DNA of 15,655 nucleotides. Source: JALUUH01 sp964636675 (GTDB lineage Bacteria; Pseudomonadota; Gammaproteobacteria; S012-40). Shown here piece after piece: positions 7,033-13,946 of this stretch. Where the stretch lies: NCBI GenBank assembly GCA_964636675.1, contig CAZWUO010000071.1:1-15655 (forward strand). The letters run 5' to 3'. Position 1 is the first letter of the stretch. Each line of letters opens with the position of its first letter. The notes beneath the pieces are model-generated. The model was not told the DNA's origin and ran no database searches. It was given only the letters and a program-made list of their open reading frames with translations. The position numbers were made by a program, and so were the translations under genes.

Positions 7033-7935
7033 TTAGCTCAAACCTGCTACATTTAGGTAGAATTCAACCATATTCTCTCCCCAAATCATAGAAACCCAAC
7101 CCGCAAGGGCCAAATACGGCCCGAATGGAATCGGCTTGCTCGCAGCTTGTTTTCCAAGAAGGATAAGTAATATCCCAATCATCGCACCGACAAACGACGA
7201 TAAAAATATAATAATCGCTAATTGCTGCCAACCAAACCATGCACCTAGCGCCGCGAGTAGCTTGAAATCACCAAAGCCTAAGCCTTCTTTTCCGGTAAAA
7301 TATTTGAAAATATAATAAATAGACCACAGCGAGAGATAGCCAATTATCGCACCAAGAACCGCTGAACTAAGGACCGTAAAGGTCGCTGAAATATTAACTA
7401 TTAAGCCTAACCACAGCAACGGAAGTGTTATCGAATCGGGCAATAGCTGGGTATCATAGTCAATAAAGCTTAATACTATTAATACCCAAGTCAGTAAAAG
7501 TGCAGCGACCATCTGGACTGAAAGCGCAAAATGCCACACCACAAAAACCGTCATAATAGCGGTCAATAATTCTACAGCGGGATAACGCAGCGAAATCCCC
7601 ACCCCACAAGCAGAGCATTTCCCACGCAATAAGATAAAGCTGATAAGAGGAATATTCTCCCAGACCCTTAGCGAGTATCCACAATGCTGGCAATGGGAAC
7701 GCGGAGTCGCAATATTATACGGCTTGGCCGTTTTTTCTTTGTCATCGCCAGTATCGCCTGCAACGTTTTCTCGTTTAATTTCCTGACAATGTGCCTGCCA
7801 TTGCCGTTCCATCATAACGGGTATGCGCACGATGACCACATTTAAAAAACTTCCAATGCAAAGACCTGCAAGAACAACAAACGAATAAAAAAACCAAGGA
7901 TATTGATTTGCAATCAGAATAAAACTTTCTGGCAT
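7033..7935 (-). CDS. pilD: PilD, type IV prepilin leader peptidase / N-methyltransferase
   Basis: PilD is an inner-membrane aspartyl protease that cuts the short leader of type IV prepilins and methylates the new N-terminal Phe; it often also serves type II secretion pseudopilins. The 300 residues contain the first helix with GSFLNVVIVRIP (28-39), a cytoplasmic zinc domain with C82-x2-C85 and C107-x2-C110, and several membrane helices. The catalytic aspartates lie in FIDYDTQLLPD (158-167) and GFGDFK (D223), and the C-terminal IPFGPYLALAGW is present. The loop before the zinc motif (about 45-75) is polar and highly charged. The ATG directly abuts the pilC stop (TAGATG), with GGGGCAGG upstream, so translation is probably coupled. 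Confidence 0.97.
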   Translation of the reverse strand: MPESFILIANQYPWFFYSFVVLAGLCIGSFLNVVIVRIPVMMERQWQAHCQEIKRENVAGDTGDDKEKTAKPYNIATPRSHCQHCGYSLRVWENIPLISFILLRGKCSACGVGISLRYPAVELLTAIMTVFVVWHFALSVQMVAALLLTWVLIVLSFIDYDTQLLPDSITLPLLWLGLIVNISATFTVLSSAVLGAIIGYLSLWSIYYIFKYFTGKEGLGFGDFKLLAALGAWFGWQQLAIIIFLSSFVGAMIGILLILLGKQAASKPIPFGPYLALAGWVSMIWGENMVEFYLNVAGLS

Positions 7936-9156
7936 CTAAAAAACCTGCCCCATTTGGAAAATAGGAAGATACATTGAGATAACTAAGCCGCCGATGATAA
8001 CGCCAAGAATAACCATAACCAATGGCTCCATCAAACTGCTTAGCGCATCCACAGCCTCATCGACTTCGCGCTCATAGAAATCAGCGATTTTATTTAACAT
8101 CGTATCGAGTGCACCTGACTCCTCTCCTACAGCAACCAATTGTATTGCCATATTCGGAAACAATTTACTTTGCGACATCGCCATTTGCAACTGTTGCCCG
8201 GTGGCAATGTCTTCACGTATTTGCAAAATATTTTTTGTATAATGGCGATTGCCCACCACACCGGCAACAGATCCCATGGCCTCAACCAAAGGAATATTTG
8301 CGGTTAACAGGGTGGCTAAGGTTCTACAGAATCGTGCGATAGTTGCTTTACGGAGAATGCCGCCAATGACCGGTAGGTGTAATAACTGCTTATCCCAATT
8401 CAAGGCAAATGCTGCCGAACTATTTTTAATTCGAAGCAGAATAAAAAACATGGTCATACTACCAATAAACAGCATAAACCACCACGCTTGCATAAACTCC
8501 GAAGCCACTATAACTGCTTTAGTCAGCGCGGGTAATTCAGCATTGAAGCCCGTAAATAGACTTTCGAATTGAGGAACCACCCAGACCAATAGCATAACCG
8601 TCACAATAATCGCAACCGTTAAAACAGCAGAGGGATAAACAAGTGCTTTACGAATTTTGCCTTTAATAGATTCAGTTTTTTCTTTATAAGATGCAATTCT
8701 ATCAAGCAGATGTTCCAGAATACCGGCATGCTCACCCGCTTTGACAAGATTGCAAAACAAGGTATCAAACTGACCGGGATGTTTGCCCAAGGCATGGGCC
8801 AATGAGCTTCCCGCTTCTATATCTGCTTTCATCGCAATAACAATCTCTTGCATTCTCGGATTGTCGTCTCCTTTGGCAATAATGTCGAGTGCATGGGTTA
8901 ACGCTGTGCCTGAAGAAATCATCGTGGTAAGTTGGCGGGTAAATAAAGCAATATCTTTGCTCGAAATACGCCGTCTTTGCATATCGAATAATAGCTTAGG
9001 TTTTTTTCTTATTTTTATGGGTGTAATGCCTTGCCGACGCAGCTCAGCCTTGACAATATTAAAACTCGATCCACGTAATTCTCCGTGAACTCTTTGGCCA
9101 TTGCGACGGGTGCCATCCCAGCGAAACGTATCTATTTGTTGGGTTTTTCTGGGCAT
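7936..9156 (-). CDS. pilC: PilC, type IV pilus inner-membrane platform protein
   Basis: PilC (GspF family) is the polytopic platform that couples the PilB and PilT motors to pilin insertion and removal. At 406 residues it matches the usual length. It has two copies of the cytoplasmic helical domain: the first begins near KDIALFTRQLTTMISSG and ends VKAGEHAGILEHLLDRIA, the second begins ATIARFCRTLATLLTANIPL and ends VAVGEESGALDTMLNKIADFYE. These are separated and followed by membrane helices (about 170-190, 220-240 and 375-397). The N-terminus has the usual FRWDGTRRNGQRVHGEL strand region. It sits 14 bp after pilB and directly before pilD. Nothing is missing. Confidence 0.97.
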   Translation of the reverse strand: MPRKTQQIDTFRWDGTRRNGQRVHGELRGSSFNIVKAELRRQGITPIKIRKKPKLLFDMQRRRISSKDIALFTRQLTTMISSGTALTHALDIIAKGDDNPRMQEIVIAMKADIEAGSSLAHALGKHPGQFDTLFCNLVKAGEHAGILEHLLDRIASYKEKTESIKGKIRKALVYPSAVLTVAIIVTVMLLVWVVPQFESLFTGFNAELPALTKAVIVASEFMQAWWFMLFIGSMTMFFILLRIKNSSAAFALNWDKQLLHLPVIGGILRKATIARFCRTLATLLTANIPLVEAMGSVAGVVGNRHYTKNILQIREDIATGQQLQMAMSQSKLFPNMAIQLVAVGEESGALDTMLNKIADFYEREVDEAVDALSSLMEPLVMVILGVIIGGLVISMYLPIFQMGQVF

Positions 9157-9170
9157 GCTGAAAATATCCC

Positions 9171-10859
9171 CTAGGCGGCGTCAATCGTAACGCGATTAAG
9201 CTCATCCAAGCTGGTCGTTCCGTTAATCACCAGCTTTAGTCCTATTGATCTTAAATCATCAATGCCTTCTTTGTGTGCTTGCCGAGACAAATCCATACTA
9301 TTGCCTCCGTTCAGGATAATTTTACCCATGTCGCTTGAAACCGGCATGAGTTGGTAGATTCCAGCTCTTCCGCGATAGCCTTGGTTGCACTGCTGGCATC
9401 CCACCGGTTTATAGAGCGTCAACTGACTTGCATTCAAACCGGCGCTTAATAATATCTCCTTAGGTATTTGGCTTGCCTGTTTGCATTCAGGACAAAGTTT
9501 TCGAACCAGGCGTTGAGCGATAATCAAGCTAATTGATGAAGCCACATCGTAATCGTTGACCCCCATGTTTAATAGCCGATTTAATGTTTGTGGGCCGTCA
9601 TTGGTATGTAATGTCGAAAACACCAAATGCCCGGTTTGCGCCGCCTTCATTGCTATATTAGCCGTTTCTGTATCCCGTATTTCCCCAATCATGATGATAT
9701 CGGGGTCTTGGCGCAAAAAGGCTCGCAATGCTGAGGCAAAGCTTAATCCAATTTTAGGATTTATATTGACTTGATTAATGCCTGACAAATAAATTTCTGC
9801 AGGATCTTCAGCGGTAGAAATATTACGCTCGATGGAGTTCAAGTGATTGAGCGCCGCGTACATGGTGACTGTTTTACCACTACCGGTTGGCCCGGTGACC
9901 AGTATCATTCCATGCGGACGACTGATAGCTTGCAAAAATACGCGTTCCTGCTCAGGCTCTAAACCGAGGGTGGTCATATCATAATTAACGCTATTTGCAT
10001 CCAATAGACGTAATACGATTTTTTCTCCAAAAAGGGTTGGGCAGGTACTCACACGAAAATCTACGGCATGGGTTCGGCTAATTTTCATCTTAACTCTGCC
10101 GTCTTGTGGCATTCGTCGTTCCGCTATATCCAGCCTAGCCATGACTTTAATTCGTGAGGTAATTCGATCCGCGATTTCTTTTGGTGGGTTTGCAATATCT
10201 CTTAACATACCATCTAGACGAAATCTTATTCTTGAATGGCTTTCAAATTGCTCAAAGTGTATATCAGATGCTTCTCTATTTATCGCATCCAGTAAAATTT
10301 TATTCACAAAACGAACCACCGGAGCATCATCAATATCGATATCACCCACTTCAAGCTCTACCACTTCAAGCGCATCAAGTTCAGTGTCTGCAATCTCATC
10401 AAGCTCAAGCGTATTAGGGCTTAGCGCCTCTTCTATAACTCGTTGGAGCTGTTCATGCTCGATTAAAACCGGCTCAATCTCATAACCACAATGGAATTTT
10501 AATTCATTCATCACCTCAAGCGCACAGGGGTTCGAGAGCGCAACAAACAATGCGTTCTTGCGGATGTGCAACGGTAACACAGCATGCTCTCGGATGAGAT
10601 TTTCGGGCACCAGGGCAGTAATTTCTGGATCTATATTCAAGCCACTTAAATCCATTAACGGCAGGCCAAATTCCAATGCTGCATGATGCGCAACACTGCT
10701 ATTATCGATAGCATCGTTTTCTAACAAGCAAGTAAAGAAGGGTTTTTCCGATTTTTGCGAGTGCTGTTGTATGCGATCAAGCACAGACGAGGATAATAGT
10801 TTTGCATCTACGAGTTTTTTTGCAAGCCCGACTAGGGTCTGTTGACGTTTCACTTTCAT
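9171..10859 (-). CDS. pilB: PilB, type IV pilus extension ATPase (5' end lies in a MITE-like element)
   Basis: PilB is the hexameric cytoplasmic ATPase that drives pilus extension. From ATG 10859 it has 562 residues (566 in Pseudomonas). It has an N-terminal MshEN-type region, then the ATPase core: Walker A GPTGSGKT (323-330), the Asp box STAEDPAEI, Walker B DPDIIMIGEIRD, the His box GHLVFSTLHTND, and a tetracysteine zinc motif (CPEC and CQQC). The first eight residues, MKVKRQQT, are encoded by the terminal inverted repeat of the inserted element. Similarity to other PilB proteins begins at LVGLAKKLV, immediately after the element boundary at 10833. No good ribosome site precedes ATG 10859. 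A GTG at 10874 (AGGG eight bases upstream) would add five residues, also from the element. The gene body looks intact. Confidence 0.95.
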   Translation of the reverse strand: MKVKRQQTLVGLAKKLVDAKLLSSSVLDRIQQHSQKSEKPFFTCLLENDAIDNSSVAHHAALEFGLPLMDLSGLNIDPEITALVPENLIREHAVLPLHIRKNALFVALSNPCALEVMNELKFHCGYEIEPVLIEHEQLQRVIEEALSPNTLELDEIADTELDALEVVELEVGDIDIDDAPVVRFVNKILLDAINREASDIHFEQFESHSRIRFRLDGMLRDIANPPKEIADRITSRIKVMARLDIAERRMPQDGRVKMKISRTHAVDFRVSTCPTLFGEKIVLRLLDANSVNYDMTTLGLEPEQERVFLQAISRPHGMILVTGPTGSGKTVTMYAALNHLNSIERNISTAEDPAEIYLSGINQVNINPKIGLSFASALRAFLRQDPDIIMIGEIRDTETANIAMKAAQTGHLVFSTLHTNDGPQTLNRLLNMGVNDYDVASSISLIIAQRLVRKLCPECKQASQIPKEILLSAGLNASQLTLYKPVGCQQCNQGYRGRAGIYQLMPVSSDMGKIILNGGNSMDLSRQAHKEGIDDLRSIGLKLVINGTTSLDELNRVTIDAA

Positions 10860-10866
10860 CACTGCT
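10833..10866. repeat. left terminal inverted repeat
   Basis: Read on the plus strand it begins TAGGGTCTGTTGACGTTTCA and ends CTGCT. It pairs with 11067-11100 with three mismatches. Read on the minus strand it encodes the first residues of PilB (MKVKRQQT). Confidence 0.9.
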
Positions 10867-10972
10867 GGAGCCACTTTTTTCGCCCTACAAGGCGGAAGAA
10901 GTGCCGTGTAGTGACTCTACTCAAGCGACTGACAACGCAGTAGGACGGAAAAAGCGGCCCAGCCCTTCGGGT

Positions 10973-11067
10973 TGCGCCTGAAAAAACGCCACTCGGCGTT
11001 ACTCCTCGTTCATTTGGAATAACCAATCCTCTCTCCTCGTGCCTGGATTGGCGTTTTTTCAGGCGCA
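10973..11067. repeat. internal 19-bp perfect inverted repeat inside the element
   Basis: The arm TGCGCCTGAAAAAACGCCA (10973-10991) is exactly reverse complementary to 11049-11067. The arms enclose 57 bases that contain a small TTGG/CCAA hairpin. Nested symmetry of this kind is typical of MITEs and lets the transcript or single strand fold into a long stem. Confidence 0.9.
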
Positions 11068-11100
11068 GCAGAGGTGAAAATGAAACGTCAACAGACCCTA
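11067..11100. repeat. right terminal inverted repeat
   Basis: This is the reverse complement of 10833-10866 (31/34), ending TGAAACGTCAACAGACCCTA. Reading outward on the plus strand it carries GAGGTG followed by AAA and ATG (11080-11082), a ready ribosome site and start. The resulting frame closes after 15 codons at a TGA near 11125. Confidence 0.9.
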
Positions 11101-11137
11101 ACATCATTGGTTTCTCGACACGGATGACTCGCCGTTA

Positions 11138-11596
11138 CTAAGAACCCGAAAAACGGCACCCTGACGGTGCATAATCAGCATTTACGCCGCTGGAACCGGA
11201 GCTACTACAATCCCAAGTAATAATGCCATTCAGAGGATTACTTGGCGCCGCAATGGTGAAATGGTCCCCCGCAATGCCGGAACCCGCATCCGCATTAAAT
11301 GTAACCGTAATAATGTTTCCAGACACAGATACACTGGCTACCGTATCACTGATAATACCCGTCCCGTCATTGGCTCCCAACCCTAGGACGGTGTTGTTAG
11401 CTGGCCAAGCACCATTGGTATTATAATATTCAACGAGAGAGAATTTGACCGAGGAGGCAAGACTTATAGCAGCAGCAACTTTCGCTTTTAGCGTGTGTTT
11501 GGAATAGGCAGGTAACGCAATTGCAGCCAATATGCCGACGATTGCGACAACGATCATTAACTCAATTAAGGTGAATCCTTTGTGGGTATTTTTCAT
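11138..11596 (-). CDS. pilA: PilA, type IV major pilin precursor
   Basis: The 152-residue prepilin has a seven-residue basic leader MKNTHKG, cleaved by PilD before F8. The hydrophobic assembly helix FTLIELMIVVAIVGILAAIA follows, with Glu at mature position 5. The mature protein has 145 residues with a Gly/Ser/Thr-rich globular domain and one cysteine pair, C130 and C147, expected to form the C-terminal D-region disulfide. GGAG six bases before ATG 11596 supports the start. In many gammaproteobacteria pilA is divergent from pilB; here both are on the minus strand, pilA upstream, with the MITE-like element between them. Major rather than minor pilin is inferred from position and composition. 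Confidence 0.95.
   Translation of the reverse strand: MKNTHKGFTLIELMIVVAIVGILAAIALPAYSKHTLKAKVAAAISLASSVKFSLVEYYNTNGAWPANNTVLGLGANDGTGIISDTVASVSVSGNIITVTFNADAGSGIAGDHFTIAAPSNPLNGIITWDCSSSGSSGVNADYAPSGCRFSGS
11149..11170 (-). terminator. weak intrinsic terminator overlapping the 3' end of pilA
   Basis: On the minus strand GCACC and GGTGC (5-bp stem, 5-base loop; 11170-11156) are followed two bases later by TTTTT (11153-11149). The structure lies within the last codons of pilA, and the stem is short, so it may be fortuitous. No other terminator is seen before the inserted element. Confidence 0.3.
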
Positions 11597-11631
11597 TAGC
11601 TACTCCAGGATTTTTATTATTAGTCCCAAAA

Positions 11632-11640
11632 ATTATAGCA
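11632..11640 (-). promoter_or_regulatory. extended -10 promoter candidate for pilA
   Basis: The minus strand reads TGCTATAAT, a perfect -10 with the TGn extension, about 36 bases before the pilA ATG. The -35 position (ATATTG, 11660-11655) is poor, as is usual for extended -10 promoters. A degenerate sigma-54-like element (TGG and TTG in register, 11668-11653) lies just upstream but lacks the conserved GC at -12, so the sigma-70 reading is preferred although pilA is often sigma-54 dependent. Confidence 0.5.
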
Positions 11641-11685
11641 GCTTATTTCGTCAACAATATTAACCCCAGATTAAGTCTCATGAAA

Positions 11686-11925
11686 TTAGAGTCTATCGAT
11701 ATGTTCCACAGAACAATAAAATTTATCGGATTTTTGAAATGCTGTATTTTGCGGCACATGTACCCCACAGGTATCGCATTTGACGATGCGATTATTAGCC
11801 CTAGGATTAATTTGGGAGTTTTTGGACTGATTGATTCTTGCTTTGGCCTGTAATACTGATTTTCGAATAAAAAACCATATGATCCAAATGACTAAGGCAA
11901 TCGCAATCAGTCTAAATAAAGGCAT
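11686..11925 (-). CDS. PP0621-like small membrane zinc-ribbon protein
   Basis: The 79-residue protein has one N-terminal transmembrane helix (about 4-21), a polar basic linker, and a C-terminal zinc-ribbon-like motif: C50-x2-C53, then C71 and H75 in FYCSVEHID. This matches the layout of the uncharacterised PP0621 family, usually found near pilin or pilSR genes. AGGA seven bases before ATG 11925 supports the start. It lies 12 bp after ispB and about 90 bp before pilA. Function is unknown; a membrane-tethered, zinc-stabilised accessory role is all that can be inferred. Confidence 0.8.
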   Translation of the reverse strand: MPLFRLIAIALVIWIIWFFIRKSVLQAKARINQSKNSQINPRANNRIVKCDTCGVHVPQNTAFQKSDKFYCSVEHIDRL

Positions 11926-11937
11926 AAAAGAATCCTG

Positions 11938-12909
11938 TTAAAATGTGCGGCTAACAGAAAATTCAGCTAAGACCCGCATAGCATCTCTATATTCGGAATT
12001 AGGTATAATTTTTAAAAACTGAATGGCTTTTTCAGCTTCCTTTTCGGCGGCTTCAGCCGTGTATTTTATGGCACCCGTTTCTTCCACTGCCTGGATGACA
12101 TCGTTAATTAGTTCTCTTCCACCGTCCTCGATGGCTTTTTGCACTAAGGCAACTTGTGCAGGCGAACCCGTACGAATCACATATATAAGAGGCAATGTAG
12201 GTTTGCCTTCAGCTAAATCATCGCCAATATTTTTACCAATTTGCTCACTACTTGTACTGTAATCGAGTACGTCGTCGATTAATTGAAATGCCGTACCCAA
12301 ATGCATGCCATAACGCCCAAGAGAATCAATCTCTCTTTCCGAACGACCACTTAATACTCCACCAAGCTGCACTGCCGCTTCAAATAATTTGGCGGTTTTT
12401 GCGCGAATAACTTCTAAATAGGTGTCTTCGGTGGTATTGGGTTCATGACAGTTTAATAGCTGCATCACCTCACCTTCCGCAATGACATTAGTCGCATTAG
12501 AAAGTATTTCCATGACCCGCATGCTTCCAGCCTCTACCATCATTTGAAACGCCCTGGAATAGAGAAAGTCTCCAACCAACACACTGGCCTCATTGCCCCA
12601 AATGGCATTTGCGGTTTCTTTACCTCGCCGTAAATCTGATCTGTCTACCACATCGTCGTGTAACAACGTAGCCGTGTGAATAAACTCGACCACGGCCGCG
12701 AGAGGAATGTGGTGATAGCCGCTATAGCCAAATGCACGTGATGCAAGTAACACCAATAAAGGTCGCAACCGCTTCCCACCACTATTAATAATATAATGGC
12801 CAAGCTGGTTGACTAAAACAACATCTGATTGCAGACGCTGACGGATGACGTTATCAACAGATAATTTATCATCTTCAACGAGCGCAAAGACATCATTTAT
12901 AGTCATCTT
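11938..12909 (-). CDS. ispB: IspB, polyprenyl (octaprenyl) diphosphate synthase
   Basis: IspB elongates farnesyl diphosphate with isopentenyl units to make the side chain of ubiquinone and menaquinone. From ATG 12909 the protein is 323 residues, the same as E. coli IspB. It has the first Asp-rich motif DDVVD at 84-88 followed by LRRGK, and the second, DDVLD, at 211-215 followed by GKNIGDDLAEGKPTLPL. Substrate-binding GGKRLRP (43-49) is present. An earlier in-frame ATG at 12981 would add 24 residues with no family counterpart; neither start has a clear ribosome site, so the choice rests on length. Chain length (C40 or other) cannot be read from sequence. It is transcribed divergently from rplU. 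Confidence 0.94.
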   Translation of the reverse strand, partial: KMTINDVFALVEDDKLSVDNVIRQRLQSDVVLVNQLGHYIINSGGKRLRPLLVLLASRAFGYSGYHHIPLAAVVEFIHTATLLHDDVVDRSDLRRGKETANAIWGNEASVLVGDFLYSRAFQMMVEAGSMRVMEILSNATNVIAEGEVMQLLNCHEPNTTEDTYLEVIRAKTAKLFEAAVQLGGVLSGRSEREIDSLGRYGMHLGTAFQLIDDVLDYSTSSEQIGKNIGDDLAEGKPTLPLIYVIRTGSPAQVALVQKAIEDGGRELINDVIQAVEETGAIKYTAEAAEKEAEKAIQFLKIIPNSEYRDAMRVLAEFSVSRTF

Positions 12910-13014
12910 GGGATTAGCTTCTGAAATGCGTCCAGAATAAAAACCGGATGAGTTATGTATGTTTATTGGGTCAAGATGCATAGAATAATTGAATAGTTAT
13001 CGCATTTTCCGCTG

Positions 13015-13043
13015 AGTATATAGAATAATGTGCTAGCCGACAA
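13015..13043 (-). promoter_or_regulatory. sigma-70 promoter candidate for ispB
   Basis: On the minus strand TTGTCG (13043-13038) and TATACT (13020-13015) are separated by 17 bases, matching the consensus at 4/6 and 5/6 positions. Transcription would begin near 13008, about 100 bases before the preferred ispB start and about 27 before the alternative ATG 12981. It lies back to back with the rplU promoter. Confidence 0.5.
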
Positions 13044-13065
13044 AGCCTATTTTGGACAATGGTAT

Positions 13066-13095
13066 TTGACAAGTATTACCGTGAGCAGGTAGAAT
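13066..13095 (+). promoter_or_regulatory. sigma-70 promoter for rplU-rpmA
   Basis: A perfect -35 TTGACA (13066-13071) and a 5/6 -10 TAGAAT (13090-13095) are separated by 18 bases. The predicted start is near 13102, about 40 bases before the rplU ATG. This suits a strongly expressed ribosomal protein operon. Confidence 0.75.
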
Positions 13096-13141
13096 CGCGA
13101 CCCTTTCTTTGGCCAGTAGTCGAATTTTTTGGAGAAAAATC

Positions 13142-13456
13142 ATGTATGCGGTAATACAGACCGGTGGTAAGCAGTATCGTGTTACCGAGGGTGAAACGAT
13201 AAAAGTTGAAAAATTAGACGCTGAAGAAGGCGCCTCGATTGAAATAGACAAAGTACTCATGGTAGCGGACGGTGAAAATGTAAAGATCGGATCTCCGCTA
13301 GTCGAAGGCGGCAAGGTTTCAGCCGTTGTTACCTCACACGGGCGTGGCGATAAAATCAAAATTATTAAGTTTCGCCGTAGAAAACATAGCCGTACTCAGA
13401 TGGGACATAGGCAGTATTTTACAGCAATTAAAATCACTGGAATTTCAGCAGCTTAA
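13142..13456 (+). CDS. rplU: 50S ribosomal protein L21
   Basis: L21 binds 23S rRNA domain I in the large subunit. The 104-residue protein begins MYAVIQTGGKQYRVTEG and ends with the RNA-binding FRRRKHSRTQMGHRQ stretch and the C-terminal AIKITGI; the family is about 103 residues. ATG 13142 is fixed by GGAG seven bases upstream and by the family N-terminus. It is the first gene of the rplU-rpmA operon. Confidence 0.98.
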   Translation: MYAVIQTGGKQYRVTEGETIKVEKLDAEEGASIEIDKVLMVADGENVKIGSPLVEGGKVSAVVTSHGRGDKIKIIKFRRRKHSRTQMGHRQYFTAIKITGISAA

Positions 13457-13501
13457 TTGCTTTCCAATAATATTCAGAACAGATTATAAAGAGGCACAAC
13501 A

Positions 13502-13762
13502 ATGGCTCATAAAAAAGCGGGCGGTAGTACCCGTAACGGTCGTGATTCAGAATCGAAACGCCTAGGCGTAAAACGTTATGGCGGACAAATTGTCGCTGCT
13601 GGGAACATTTTAGTGCGCCAACGGGGCACGCGTTTTCACCCCGGAATCAATGTTGGTCGGGGCAAAGATGACACTTTGTTCGCAATGGCTGATGGCGAGG
13701 TTGTATTTGAGGTTAAAGGCCCCAAGAAGCGTAGCTATATCAGCATTAAAACTGCCGCATAA
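13502..13762 (+). CDS. rpmA: 50S ribosomal protein L27
   Basis: L27's N-terminal tail reaches the peptidyl-transferase centre. The 86-residue protein begins MAHKKAGGSTRNGRDSESK and continues with GNILVRQRGTRFHPG. It shows the short gammaproteobacterial N-terminus with no cleaved Firmicute-type extension. AGAGG lies upstream of ATG 13502, 45 bases after rplU. A terminator follows. Confidence 0.98.
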   Translation: MAHKKAGGSTRNGRDSESKRLGVKRYGGQIVAAGNILVRQRGTRFHPGINVGRGKDDTLFAMADGEVVFEVKGPKKRSYISIKTAA

Positions 13763-13810
13763 AGCACTGCTCGCTATACACTCACCCTAAGGCTTATCGA
13801 GACTTAGGTG

Positions 13811-13841
13811 AAGGCCCTTTTCGTTGAAAAGGGCCTTTTTG
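13811..13841 (+). terminator. strong intrinsic terminator after rpmA
   Basis: AAGGCCCTTTT (13811-13821) and AAAAGGGCCTT (13827-13837) form an 11-bp perfect stem with a five-base loop and run into T residues. A second, bulged stem CACC-CTAAG/CTTAGGTG (13783-13810) lies immediately upstream. It separates the ribosomal protein operon from obgE. Confidence 0.9.
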
Positions 13842-13946
13842 CGTCTGCTAGCACGTGTTTTAAGATATCAGTTGGCCTGCAAACTCCGCACTCAACTACT
13901 TATTTTATAATCGAAATTTACCCACTGCCCGGAACTCTCTTAGCCT

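Larger units (their letters stand above)
10833..11100. mobile_element. 264-bp MITE-like element between pilA and pilB, TA target duplication
   Basis: The block is bounded by 34-bp inverted repeats (31 of 34 matching; the outer 20 bp perfect), reading GGGTCTGTTGACGTTTCA inward from each end. If the element proper is 10835-11098, the flanking TA at 10833-10834 and 11099-11100 is a two-base target duplication, as made by IS630/Tc1-mariner and some IS5-family transposases. The interior has a second perfect inverted repeat and a small AGCCC/GGGTT hairpin closed by a UUCG loop (around 10961-10973). No transposase fits in 264 bp, so it would depend on an enzyme elsewhere. The long open frame running through it (10859-11107, minus) has no recognisable content. 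The parent transposon family is not identified. Confidence 0.8.

Noticed and set aside
10859..11107. 82-codon minus-strand frame through the inserted element
   Set aside because: It spans inverted repeats and hairpins of the element, has no known domain, and is explained by the repeat structure.
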